A stretch of 64,000 nucleotides of DNA. Source: Marsupella aquatica. Taxonomy: Eukaryota > Marchantiophyta. Made by a program: the position numbers and the translations under genes. Position 1 is the first letter of the stretch, and every line of letters begins with the position of its first letter. Of the stretch, positions 36,505 to 46,859 are shown in pieces. Where the stretch lies: contig OZ316899.1 in the NCBI GenBank assembly GCA_973895155.1, positions 1,736,001 to 1,800,000 of the forward strand, in the 5' to 3' direction. Under the pieces are notes generated by a model. It ran no database searches, had not been told where the DNA came from, and was given only the letters and a program-made list of their open reading frames with translations.

Positions 36505-36838
36505 TGAATCACCCTATTCATTATTTTGTTCACTTTTAGGCCTCGAAATGTACACTTTTTGGTCTCTAAATGTACACTTTTTAACCCCAAAAGGTATACT
36601 ATAGTACAATACTCTACACCTAAATAGTCAATTGTAAACTTGAGGGAGAAAAAAATGATCTTTACTAGAAGGAGTCCATCCTAGTTCATTTATAAAAGAT
36701 GAACATGGTGGTATGTCTGATGGCCATCACTTTTATTTTTTGCCCAAATGTACACTTTTTGAAAGCCAAATGTACACTTTCTATTGCCCAAATGTTCACA
36801 AATTGAATAATAATTCACTTTTAATGAATAGATTGATC
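36505..36838. mobile_element. ~330-bp AT-rich insertion, MITE-like
   Basis: It is present only in the right arm; the left arm reads straight through at about 30084. The ends carry CTATTCATTA in inverted orientation, and AAATGTACACTTTTT recurs inside four times. No coding capacity is present. Exact boundaries and target duplication are uncertain by a few bases. Confidence 0.5.
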
Positions 36839-37384
36839 TGAGTAATAGCACAACCAAGCTCTCCCCAACACGCAGCGTCCAAGTCCAGCCTTGCTTGCAA
36901 AGAGCTCCTCCCTGTTGCTCAGTCTAAGTGAGATCACACAACTGAAGTCCCCCCCCCCCCCTTGCCTCTACCGAGGGGCTGCTCTATATACTCTCATACT
37001 GAGCCCAAATGGGTGGATACTACGCTGCTGGAGCCCCATCCCAGCCCTAACAGAGCCGCCACTATCTCTAACTACTGAACCCTAACTCGCAACTTTATTT
37101 CTATCTTGAATTGGCTATGTACTTCGGATTTGGCCCTCCTCCATGGTTTTTGCGAGCTTGCACCTCCTCTCCCAATTTCTCTATTCAACCATTTGCTGCG
37201 TGGATAGCAGCGTTGGAAGCGGCTTGAGCTCCTCTTTCCAACGAGGTCAATTATAGCCGATTTGGCCAAATACACAGAAAGTTATGCCCCCACAACCGAG
37301 AGGGGGTACTCATTGCTACGCTAACCCGAGTTACATAGCTAACCCGAGTTTGGCTAGCCTAGCTATCCTATCTAACCTTAGAAG

Positions 37385-37795
37385 AGTTAACCCGTGGCCT
37401 CGGGCTAAGCCGCTATCCGTGTCCGCTATCCGTGTTCGTTGTCCGTGTCAGTTGTCCGTGTCCGTTGTCCGTGTTTGTTGTCCGTGTCCGTTATCTGTGT
37501 CCGCTATCTGTGCTTGTTGTCTACTATCTGTGTCCGTTGTCCATGTTCGTTGTCCGCTATCCATTGTCCGTTTCCGTTGTCCGTGTCCGTTGTCCGCTAT
37601 CCGTTATCCGCTATCCGTTGTCCCGGGTTTAGTCTAACCCCAATCTAAATCCGCTAGCCACTATCCGTATCCGCTATCTGTATCCGCTAACCTCTATCCG
37701 TATCCGCTATCCGTGTCCGCTAACCTCTATCCGTATCCGCTATCCGTGTCCGCTAACCTCTATCCGTATCCGCTATCCCGGGTTACACACTAACC
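37385..37795. repeat. CTATCCGTGTCCG minisatellite
   Basis: About 400 bp of 6-12-bp units (TATCCG, TGTCCGT, CTATCCGTATCCGCTAACCT) form a near-perfect array. All frames of one strand are open through it and give P/L/S/V repeats, an artefact of the repeat. Confidence 0.75.
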
Positions 37796-38108
37796 CGTCA
37801 CACTAATAAGATCATATCTTTCCTAATACACCCCCATTTTGAGAGTGTTTTATATCGATTTTACTCGCCTTGACCAGATCTTTCCAATGCTCTTTACAGA
37901 TCCGGATTTGGTCACATATTGAAAGAGATATGATCGCCGACCACCCGCGACATAGCTTTTATTTCCCTATTCTTAATGCCATGATTGCCCTTATTCTTGC
38001 CATCTTGCTAATTGTTATGCAATATCAATAGCTACTCCTTGCATACAGCAGCCTAGTTAATCAGATTAAAGAATAAGGACCATGTCATCGGCGTCACAAT
38101 TTCCCCAC

Positions 38109-38232
38109 GGAACGGTGTTCCGTACGCTTAGTCGGATTTCCCCACAGAATGGTGTTATGCGCGCTTCATCGGATTTCCCCACGGAACGGTGTTCTGCGCG
38201 CTTAGTCGGATTTCCCCACGGAACGGTGTTCC
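38109..38232. repeat. Palindromic motif tandem array upstream of K/E-rich ORF
   Basis: There are four units of about 37 bp, CTTAGTCGGATTTCCCCAC followed by GGAACGGTGTTCC and CGCG; the second unit is mutated. Copies are at 38109-38121, near 38146, 38183-38195 and 38220-38232. The array abuts the outer end of the right arm. Confidence 0.75.
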
Positions 38233-38274
38233 GCGCACTTAGTAGGACTTGCTGGTTTTGTTAATTAAAACGAT

Positions 38275-40200
38275 TTGGAACTTACCTACAAAATGATTTG
38301 GGTGATATTAGGTGTCGACCCTAAGACGCATTCAAGCAAGAGATTACCTAGTCCATTGAAGAGAATCGATTACCACAATGAGGAATTGGAGTCGGGTGAT
38401 GAGAAAGATGAGGATAAGGAGAATGAGAAATCCGAACGCAAGGAGGAGGCATATGATGATGATGGCGCTGATGATGACAAGAACGACGATGACGACGATA
38501 ATGACTCGCAAAGGGGCAAACAACGTTCCAAATCCAGATGTGATCGTGAAGGAAGCGATTTACATTCTGATGGGGATTTCGAGAGCGAATCAGCAAATGC
38601 AGATTTGGGGAATGAGGTTGGTCACCAGGTGGGGAGAGCGGAAAGTCAGTAGGAGATTCAGAGGATTCTGAAAGTCGGGAAAGAGAAGCCGAGGTGTTGA
38701 GGAAAAAGAAGGTGGAGTTAGAGAAAGAGCTTGAGCTCGCAACAAAAAAACTCAAATTTGACTTGAAGTCTGCCTCAGAATCAAAAAAGAATGTTGATGA
38801 GGGCAAAACTTCAGGGAAAAAAGAAAAAAAAAGTATACGTGTCAAAAAAGAAAAAAAAGGAAACTGAAGAGTTGGAGAGGAAGGAGCGACAGAAAAAGGA
38901 ACGGCGGGAGAAAGAGGAGAAAGAAGAGCAAAAGGAGAGAGAGGAAAGGGAGAGGAAGGAAAGGGAGGAGAAAGAGAAGGAGGAGGAAGAAGAGAGAAAG
39001 GATCGAGAGGAGAAAGAGAGGGAAGAGGAAGAACGGAAGCAAAAGAAAGATGACGAAGAACAAGAGGAGGAAGAGAACAAGGGGGATGAAGACGACGAAG
39101 ATGATGAGAAGGAAGAGGAAGAACGGAAGAAAAAGAAAGATGACGAAGATCAAGATGAAGGGAAACAAGAGGAGGAAGACGAGGGGAAGGAGGACGAGGG
39201 AAAGGAGGACGAGGTAAAGGAGCAACATGAAGGAGGGAGAGGAAAGAAGCCAAGAGAGAAAAGAGAGAGAAAGAGAAGAGAGGGAGAGGAAAAAAGCCCA
39301 AGAGAGAAAAGAGAGAGAAGAGAGAGAAAGAGAAGAGAGGGAGAGGAAAGAAGCCCAAGAGAGAGAAGAGAGAAGAGAGAGACAGAGAAGAGAGAGACAG
39401 AGAGGAAAGAAGCCCAAGAGAGAGAAGAGAGAGAAACAGAAGAGAGAGAAAGAGAAAAGAGGGAGAGGAAAGAAGCCCAAGAGAGAGAAGAGAGAGAAAG
39501 GGAAGAGAGGGAGAGGAAAGATTCAGAAGAGAGAAAAAGAGAAGAGAGGGAGAGGAAAGATGCAGAAGAGAGAAAAAGAGAAGAGAGGGAGAGGAAAGAA
39601 GCCGAAGAGAGACAAGAGAGAGAAAGAGAAGATAAGAAGAGGAAAGAAGCAGAAGAGCGGGAGAAGAATGAAGCCGAAGAGAAGGAGAGGAGAGCAGCTC
39701 AAGACAAACAAGAGGAGGAGAGGAAAGATGCAGAAGAAAGGGAAAGAGAAGAGATGGAGAAAGAAAAAAGGGTTGATAGTGAAGGGAAGAACATGATTGA
39801 AATTAGTGGAAAAGAAGATGGAGAGTGGTCGCCGGATGCGCTCAACAATGAAGCAGACGAGTTCATCCATTTATCAGCTGACAATACGAGCTTGGACATG
39901 GCGACGGACATGCAATGCGCAAATACTTTAAGGGAGTTAAGACTCCCTTTTGGGGGACGATGCTTGAAGAAACAAAAGTTATCCAATTTGGAATCTTCAA
40001 AGCAGAAGCTCAATTTTGAGGATTGTTTAATGAAAGACTTCGTTATGCCGCGGAACGCTGTTCCGCCGGACTCCTCTGCACTGGTGGACGTTGATTCAAG
40101 TTTTCATGGGACTGGAAAAGAGACACTGTCGGCATCAGATTTGAAAGCCATAAACTCAAGAACAAAGTCTGCTTCTTCACGAGTTCCAAAGGTACAATTT
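38275..40200 (+). pseudogene. K/E-rich coiled-coil N-terminal region of the C48 protease gene
   Basis: 38275-38652 encodes an acidic protein segment (D/E/N-rich). After frame changes near 38640 and in A-rich runs near 38830, the frame 38791-40200 continues for ~470 residues. About the first 330 of these are repeats of E, R and K with REERERKEAQERE-like units, a charged single-alpha-helix or coiled-coil pattern. The end is ordinary sequence with one palindromic motif inside the frame (40052-40064). A donor (CCAAAG|GTACAA, 40192) joins it to the protease exon at about 40.28 kb. The coding strand from 38866 to 39770 is almost pure purine. Function beyond a charged linker or scaffold cannot be said. 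Confidence 0.45.
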
Positions 40201-40453
40201 CTATAATTTTAGTGAAGCTTTAGGCGGTTTCAACTATTCTCGAACGAATAGGTTGCTAAATTAAACTTTGATTTTGCAAATAATGCCTCTTACATTATCT
40301 GAAAGTAGCGAGAGGTTGATAGACAATTGCCTCAGTCTATCCTTGGATGATAGAGAGGTTTTGACCACTATCGATGACATCGACATCACTCGTAACGTTA
40401 TGAAATCTCTCCGTCCACGATACTGGCTGGCTTTGGATATTATTAATGGATAC

Positions 40454-40599
40454 TGTTAAACATCACAATAACTCCAACAGTTTTACTCATTCAATCCCTT
40501 CATATACATAGTCGGTTGTCTAGGTGGTTGGTTGTATAACCGTCATGGGTTAGGGTTTTAGTCCTAACCTTAGGTAGACATGTTCTAGGGGTTGCAACA
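40454..40599 (-). repeat. Copia 3' LTR
   Basis: It is 146 bp, TG...CA, and adjoins the polypurine tract at 40600-40608. It differs from the other LTR by one T/G substitution near 40555. Confidence 0.95.
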
Positions 40600-40608
40600 C
40601 TCCCCCTT
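40600..40608 (-). other. Copia polypurine tract
   Basis: On the minus strand this reads AAGGGGGAG directly before the 3' LTR, the expected primer site for plus-strand DNA synthesis. Confidence 0.85.
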
Positions 40609-41213
40609 GGATACATCTTTGTTATAGAGAAGATGTAGACATTTAAAGTCTACCTTGGCTATCTATTGGGGAATTGAGTTGTCTTCTAGTTTATTGTATG
40701 GTAGGGGTATAGTATGATAAAAAGAAGGTGGGGTGTAACCTCATTAAAACCTCCCCTCCTTTCTTGTGGGAGGAAAGAGTGTTACCACCCGTCCCTTTGT
40801 TGAGTCAGGTTTGTCTAAGTAAAAGTGTAAATGTATAAAATTGTCTTAACCTAAATGTTATTGGAAATTGTTTGGTAGTGTAAGGTGGTAAGTAGTTTGT
40901 AGGGTTGTCGTTGCAGTCGATTAGGTTGGTGCTGTGTTGTAGTGGTTTTGGTTGTCACGGAGGTGCTGCATCGATCGTCTTCGTGCATGGTATTGCTGTC
41001 TGCTTCTGCGGAGTTGAAGTAATCACCATATCAGTGATTCATGAAGTCTGTGTTGGTCTTCTGGTGAGTTCATCGGTGGTGCGGTGAGCTGGATTGTTGA
41101 TTGGTGATGCTGGTCGATTTGAGTGTAGTGCCGCAGTTGGGTCTTCGGGGAGCAGTGTCGTCTGTCTGGGAGCTGGAGGTAAGTGCGCGCTCCCCCTGAG
41201 TCTTGGAAGGTCT

Positions 41214-44200
41214 TTATGTGGTTTGCTTCTCCTGTGACAGTTCCAAAAGGCTATACATTCCAAGTAATCGGATTAGTGCCTTATGTAGTACTGGAGGTAG
41301 AGATTTTGTGAAGAGGTCTGCAGCGTTCTTCGAACTCGGGATCCATTGGACGTTAATTGTGTCGCCATGTTGTTCCTGTGTAAAGAAATTTTTTGGGGAA
41401 ATGTGTTTTGTCTTGTCACCTTTGATGAATCCTGCAGAAATTTGTTCTATGCATGGTCTGTTATCTTCGTAGATGACAGTAGGGGAGTTGAGTTTAGGTT
41501 TACCTGTGGTTTCTGTAATTGATTACATTCTGTAACCAGATGCACTCGCGGCTCGCCTCATAGAGTGCAATTATTTCTGAGTGATTTGAAGAAGTGGTGG
41601 TAAGTGTTTGTTTTGTGCTTCGCCACGAGATAGCTGTAGGTCCGATTAGAAAGACGTATCCGGTCTGAGATTTGGCGTCCGTAGTGTCGGATAAGTACCC
41701 AGCGTCAGCATAGCCCGTTAGCGTGATGTCTGCTTCATTGTAGTAGAATAATCCAAGATCAATGGTGCCATTGAGGTAACGGAATATACGTTTAATCCCG
41801 TTCCAGTGTCGGATCGTGGGTTGTGAGCTATACCTGGCTAGCAGGTTGACTGCGAAAGCGATGTCAGGTCGGGTCTGTGAAGATAAGAATAGGAGTGCGC
41901 CAATAGCCGATAAGTATGGCTTCTCGGAGCCAAGCAGTGGCTCCTCTTCATTTCTTTTCCGGAAAATGTCTTTATCTCTGTCGAGAGAACGTATGTCCAT
42001 TGGTGACTTGACTGCCTTTTTGTTATGCATATTGAATTTCTTTAGCATTCTACGTGTATATGTAGATTGGTGGAGTAGTACTCCGTGTGGTAGGTATTCG
42101 AATTGCAATCCGAGGCAGAATGTAGTTCTGCCTAAATCTCTGATCTCGAACACCTTGTTCAGTTGTTTGATTGTATCTTGCAGGACCTTGGTGTTCCAAA
42201 TAAATTCAAGTCGTCCACGTATATTGCTACTATGATGATCTCTTGTCTTTCTTGTTTGATGAATAAGCATGGTGAAAGGTCTGAAGTTTTGAAACCCATT
42301 GCCATCATCTCTGTCTTAAAATGTCTGTACCAGGTACGCCCACTCTGTTTGAGTCCATACATGGATCTGAGGACTTGGACAGCAAGTCGGTTCCGAGCAG
42401 TAAGTGTTTTCGGATCTGTTCCCTGTGTAGCAGGGGCCTTCCAAGAGATTGCTTTGGCGGTAGTGTGTAGCACTTTCTTGTTTGTGTGGCCAAAAGGGCC
42501 TTCATTCTTGGTGGGAGCGTTTTGTAGTCTGTGCTCCCCCTGAATATGGTAATGAACTCTGGTTAGTAATTCAGGAGGGGCTTCCATGTAAATGATGGTA
42601 TCAAGATGTCCATATAGATAAGCAGTGACTATGTCAAGTTGATGCATTGTCAATTTATGATGTATTGCGAATGCTATCAAGTATCTATATGTGATCACGT
42701 CCATGACAGGTGAGTAGGTCAGGTCGTAATCTCTGCCGGGTATCTGGGTAAATCCTTTGGCCACTAGTCGTGCCTTGTATCTGACTATTTCACCTTCTGC
42801 ATTCCTCTTTTTGACGAATGTCCATTTGTATCCGGTGAGGTGAGTATCAGGAGTTACTGGCGTTATGGGTCCGAATACTTGTCGGGAAATCAGGGAGTCC
42901 AGTTCTGAATTGACTGCCTTCTGCCATTCCTGCCAATCATGTTGTTTTCTCGCTTCTGCTATGGTTAAGGGATCAGGCGAGTCCTCCATCATTGCTGTTG
43001 ATATTTGGAATGCGAATGTGTTGTCTGGTATTGTGGTGGGTCTATTATGGATTTCGCCTGTGTAGTTGTAGTTAATGGCTATTTCTTCGTTCTCTGTCGG
43101 GGTGGTCTGTTGGGCCCTCCTCTGGCGAGGATGTTTATCCGCGGCTCCAGGAGGTCTTCCTCTTTTCTTGCGCGGTTCAATGCTTGTGGCTGGCTGGTGG
43201 TCCATATTGATTCTAAATGGTGCGTTGGTAGCTGGGTTATGGGATCTGGTCACTTTAGCAACATCTGCGAATGCATCGGGTAATTCTTCCATAACTCGAG
43301 TAAGGTGTAGTATTCGTTGTACCTCTGTATCTGTTTGGGAAGTTCTGGGGTCGTTCCAGAATTGGGAGTTGATTTGCCAGGCTAGTAGTTTGGTGGCAGG
43401 TTCTGATGTTTTTGGTGTGGTGTTTAAGGCTGGGAATACTGTCTCATAGAAGTGGCAATCGGCAAATCTAGCTTTATATACGTCAGCAGTTGTAGGTTCT
43501 AGGTATCTAATAATGGATGTGGAGTCGAAACCTATGTAGATCCCCTTCTGCCTCTGGGGTCCCAGTTTAGTCCTCTTGGGTCCCATTATGGGAACCAGGA
43601 CCTGGCAACCGAATGTTCGGAGGTGTGCCAGGTTAGGTGAGATGCCAAATGCAAGGTGGTGTGGGGAGCTCGTGTTAAAAGCAGATGGCCTGTATCTAAG
43701 GAGTGAAGCAGCATGTAGGATGGCGTGGCCCCAGGCAGATGATGGGAGACTGGTTTGCATGAGGAGTGGCCGAGCTATTGTTTGTAGATGTTTAATGAGG
43801 GATTCTGCAATCCCATTTTGGAAATGAACGTAGGCTACAGGGTATTCAACCTCAATCCCAGATGCAATGCAGAAGTCATCGAATGTCTGTGATGTGAATT
43901 CTCCCGCGTTGTCTACTCTTAATGTTTTGATGGGGTAGTCGGGAAATTGTGCTTTTAGGCGCAGGATATGGGCTAAGAGTCGGGAGAAGACTAAGTTGCG
44001 TGTTGAGAGGAGGGAGACCTGGGACCATTTTGATGAGGCATCAATGGTAGCTAAGAAGAACCTGAAGGGTCCGCTTGGGGGATCGACGGGGCCGCATACA
44101 TCCGCATGTATTCGCTCGAGGAATTTGGGGATATTCTTGTCTGTTTTGGATGGGGAAGGTCTCATTGTGAGTTTTCCCTGTGAGCATGCTAGGCAACCTG

Positions 44201-45761
44201 GGGATCGGATGGATGTTGGGTGTACTGAGGTGGGTATTCCCTGCGTGTCTTTGAGGATCTTATGGAACATCTGTGTGCCTGGGTGTCCCAGGCGGCGATG
44301 CCATGTTTCGGTTATAGTCTGTGGAGGGGTCTCATTGAAAAAGGTGTGGATTCTAATGGCGTAGAATCCCAATGGAAAAGCTATCAGGGTCTCTTTTATT
44401 TCTATGCCATTCTTGGTCTTGGCCACGATGTGTAATACTTCTTGGGATTCGTGGATGCTGGTGTGGATGTGCAGGCCGTTCTCTCGGATGTCCTTGAAAC
44501 TCAAGAGGTTACGTGTGGCCTTCGGGGCGTATATTGCAGATTTAATGTGTATAACCGTGCCCTTGGGCAGGACCAGGTTGGCTGGGCCATTGCCCTCTTC
44601 TAGCTGATGGTTGCCCATAATTGTGGTAACTCTCCGTTGGGAGGGTACGATCTGGGTAAAGTAAACTTTGGTTCTTAATATTGAGTGTGAGGTCCCGCTG
44701 TCTAGTATGCAGTAATGAGGGTCATCCAGGGCTTTAGACATTTCGGATTGGAAGGCGAGGTGAAGTTCGGGTAAGATTTCTGGAGTTTCTAGGAATGCTC
44801 CATGTGTCTCGTATTCATCATTATGTAAGTTCTTTTGGTATAGCGCGACGAGGTGTGTTGGGGCCCGGCAAGTTTTCCTGATGTGGCCTTTAGTTCCGCA
44901 CCTATGGCAAATTGGGGGGTTGTCTGACTTATCTGTGTGGGCGTTCTGCCGTTGTTGATTGCCGTTGTTTCTTGGCCAGTTGTTGCGAAAGGTTCCTGAT
45001 TGCGCTCTGCCCCGACCCCTTCCTCCGCGGTAATTGCTCCTTCCGCCCCGTTGGAAATTGTTGCCTCGTCCATGGAAGTTATTCCTTCCACGATAGCTAC
45101 CTCTGCCGCGATATGAGGTGCCAGAGCCTCGTCTCCATGTATTGAAGTGTGTTTCAGGATTGGTCTGTGGAGGTAGGGTCCCGGGAGGTCGCCGCTTGGT
45201 GTTCTGTAATAGCAGAATTTGATACTTCTCTGCTAGCAACATGTGGGCGATCAGTTCGAAGTATGTTGTGAATCTCATGTTGCGGTATTGTGTGGATAGT
45301 ACTAAATTGGTTGAGTGAAATGTTGACAGGGTCTTTTCGATTTGTTCCTCTTCATCGACCGGGTGGCCACAAATCGCCAATTGTGATACAATTCGGAAAA
45401 GTTCGTTGTTGTACTCAGCGATCGTCTTGTGGTCCTGTACCCGGAGATTAATCCAGTCGTGCCTCGCTGCTGGGAGGAAGATCGTGCGCGTATGGTCGAA
45501 TCTTGCATGGAGCTCGTCCCATAGAACTCGGGGGTTGTAGGCATTCATATATTGGCGTTTTAGAGAATCGGCAAGGTGGTGTCGAATCAGGATCAGGGCC
45601 TTCGCCTTCTCCTGTAGGGTGGGGCCATTGTCTGTTAGGATTGTATCTTCTAGGTTCTTTGATGTGAGATGCGCCTCGACATCCAGTGTCCATGATAAGA
45701 AATTTGATCCGTCTATACATAACGCTTGGAAATACAGCTTCTCAATCGCATTTGTTGTCAT
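41214..45761 (-). pseudogene. Copia gag-pol polyprotein, two single-base frame breaks
   Basis: The first 1200 codons (45761-42159) are open. Domains: gag with a G/R/N-rich tract (~205-275), CCHC knuckle CHRCGTKGHIRKTC (~285-298), aspartic protease CILDSGTSH (~350), integrase zinc region with HRRLGH (~490), integrase catalytic D in HADVCGP, D in VDNAGEF and E in NGIAES (~550, 615, 650), and reverse transcriptase with YVDDLNLFG near 1180. A one-base shift near 42193 moves the frame into 42192-41530 (RNase H, YADAGYLSD, SRECIWLQ). A second shift near 41525 moves it into a third frame, which ends at TAA 41214-41216 with SKNAADLFTKSLP, the usual copia C-terminus. The breaks may be real or sequence errors; the LTRs suggest a young copy. 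Confidence 0.9.
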
Positions 45762-46049
45762 TGTATTCAGTGATGAGCGTAGATTCGGAGGGTGATTGTG
45801 CAGATCCGTCTCTGCTCAGCGATATGTTGTGATGTGTAACGTTCACCGGGTGAATCTGCCTCGAATTGTAATTTATGGGATTGTTGTCAAGAGTGTATGT
45901 TGTTCATCTGCAATCATCTTCCTTTCGTCAAATCGTGGGTGGGTCGGGACGGAATCGGGAAAAAAAACTTTTGGTCTTCAAATTGAAAAAAAATGGAATT
46001 GGGATCGGTCTGCACTCGTACTGTAGGTCGGAAAAAAAATCTCAGGAGT

Positions 46050-46067
46050 ACACTCGTGCTGATAACG
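46050..46067 (-). other. Copia primer-binding site
   Basis: Next to the 5' LTR the minus strand reads CGTTATCAGCACGAG, the form seen in many plant copia elements primed by a fragment of initiator methionine tRNA. Confidence 0.7.
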
Positions 46068-46213
46068 TGTTAAACATCACAATAACTCCAACAGTTTTAC
46101 TCATTCAATCCCTTCATATACATAGTCGGTTGTCTAGGTGGTTGGTTGTATAACCGTCATGGGTTAGGGGTTTAGTCCTAACCTTAGGTAGACATGTTCT
46201 AGGGGTTGCAACA
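46068..46213 (-). repeat. Copia 5' LTR
   Basis: It is 146 bp, TG...CA, followed on the outside by the target duplication GATAC (46214-46218). Confidence 0.95.
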
Positions 46214-46859
46214 GATACTTCATTTTACTAAAGAAAAAAGAGATATCTTCAAGATGTCATTTTTTCAACACATGGTTTTATGGTAAACTCACCAAGAACA
46301 TATATTGTTATAGTCCGTGCATATCAAGATGGTCCTCAAGACTAGGATATAGCTTGTTCGACTGTGAGAAAGCTTTTGTACCAATTCTCCACAACTCTCA
46401 TTGGAGTCTTGCTGTCATTGACTTCAAGAAAAAGAGTTTAAAATATTTAGACTCCTTTCATAATGCAGATTCTAAAGTCCTAGACAATTTGTGGCGGTAT
46501 ATTTTAGACAAAGCAAAAGATAAAGGATTAGCTTCTTTTGATATTAATGGTTGGAGCCGATCCTTTCCAAAAGATATTCCAAAATAGGAGGATTCCTATA
46601 ATTGCGGAATGTTTGTAATTATGTTTGGATATTGTGAAAGTTTAAGAAAACCATATTTGTTTCATTGGAGTAGTCGAAGTGAAAGTAGACGTGAAGTAGT
46701 TCTCCAATTAATGCGTAAAAATATTAGTTAGGCTATTATGGTCAGACTTCATTTTATAATACATTCCCAAGTGAAATGTTTAATGAAATTGACATCGTAA
46801 ATACGGGTTGTTACATAATTATGTGAGTAATATTTTGATGGTTTGTTTTATTTGGTACA

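Larger units (their letters stand above)
35235..38100 (-). repeat. Right arm of large imperfect inverted repeat
   Basis: The arm is the reverse complement of 26693-31359 with scattered substitutions. An LTR-like unit spans 35236-37802 (minus orientation: TGTGACGG...GTGACA; TATA-like box near 36985). Beyond it, 37803-38100 continues to match left-arm flank. Differences are a private 330-bp insertion (36505-36838), a different minisatellite (37385-37795) and absence of the 27185-29071 insertion. The only ORFs are short frames shared with the other arm and are not called genes. Confidence 0.75.
40454..46213 (-). mobile_element. Ty1/copia LTR retrotransposon, young, complete
   Basis: The element is bounded by two 146-bp LTRs (40454-40599 and 46068-46213), TGTT...AACA on the plus strand, differing at one base by my reading. 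GATAC flanks both ends (40449-40453 and 46214-46218). The coding strand is minus, so the 5' LTR is at 46068-46213. Near-identical LTRs, an almost intact pol and a clean target duplication indicate a recent insertion, into the C48 protease gene. Domain order is gag, protease, integrase, reverse transcriptase, RNase H, which defines copia. Confidence 0.95.
40283..46740 (+). pseudogene. C48 (Ulp1/SENP-type) cysteine protease, split by a copia insertion
   Basis: The N-terminal piece (40283-40453) has DIDITRNVMKSLRPRYWLALD followed by IINGY, the start of the Ulp1 catalytic domain (W-L-x-x-x-I-I-N). A copia element with its 5-bp duplication follows; then at 46219 the same frame resumes. The catalytic set is visible: His in SHWSLAVIDF (46399-46401), Asp in KYLDSF (46450-46452) and Cys in DSYNCGMF (46603-46605). 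A TAG (46585-46587) occupies the codon of the conserved oxyanion-hole glutamine six residues before the cysteine. Ulp1 proteases cleave SUMO or related modifiers, and many plant DNA transposons carry one. The frame ends near 46730. An FCP1-like ORF follows. The split is certain; whether it was a transposon gene is inferred. Confidence 0.75.

Noticed and set aside
30083-36590. Frames conserved between the inverted-repeat arms as a possible gene
   Set aside because: Both strands stay open over the same short stretch and similarity is expected from the duplication itself; no motif or start context supports a gene.
37284-37648. Three overlapping plus-strand ORFs of P/L/S/V/R repeats
   Set aside because: All three frames are open through the CTATCCG minisatellite, so the peptides carry no information.
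38348-39480. Long minus-strand ORFs rich in S, F, L and P opposite the K/E-rich frame
   Set aside because: They are the complement of a homopurine repeat and are open only because the repeat lacks stop trinucleotides. The plus strand joins to a recognisable protease.
25131-40064. Palindromic repeats as a CRISPR array
   Set aside because: Spacers are similar to each other and not unique, there are no cas genes, and the host is clearly eukaryotic.
41203-45145. Plus-strand ORFs inside the copia element
   Set aside because: They are antisense shadows of the gag-pol reading frames.
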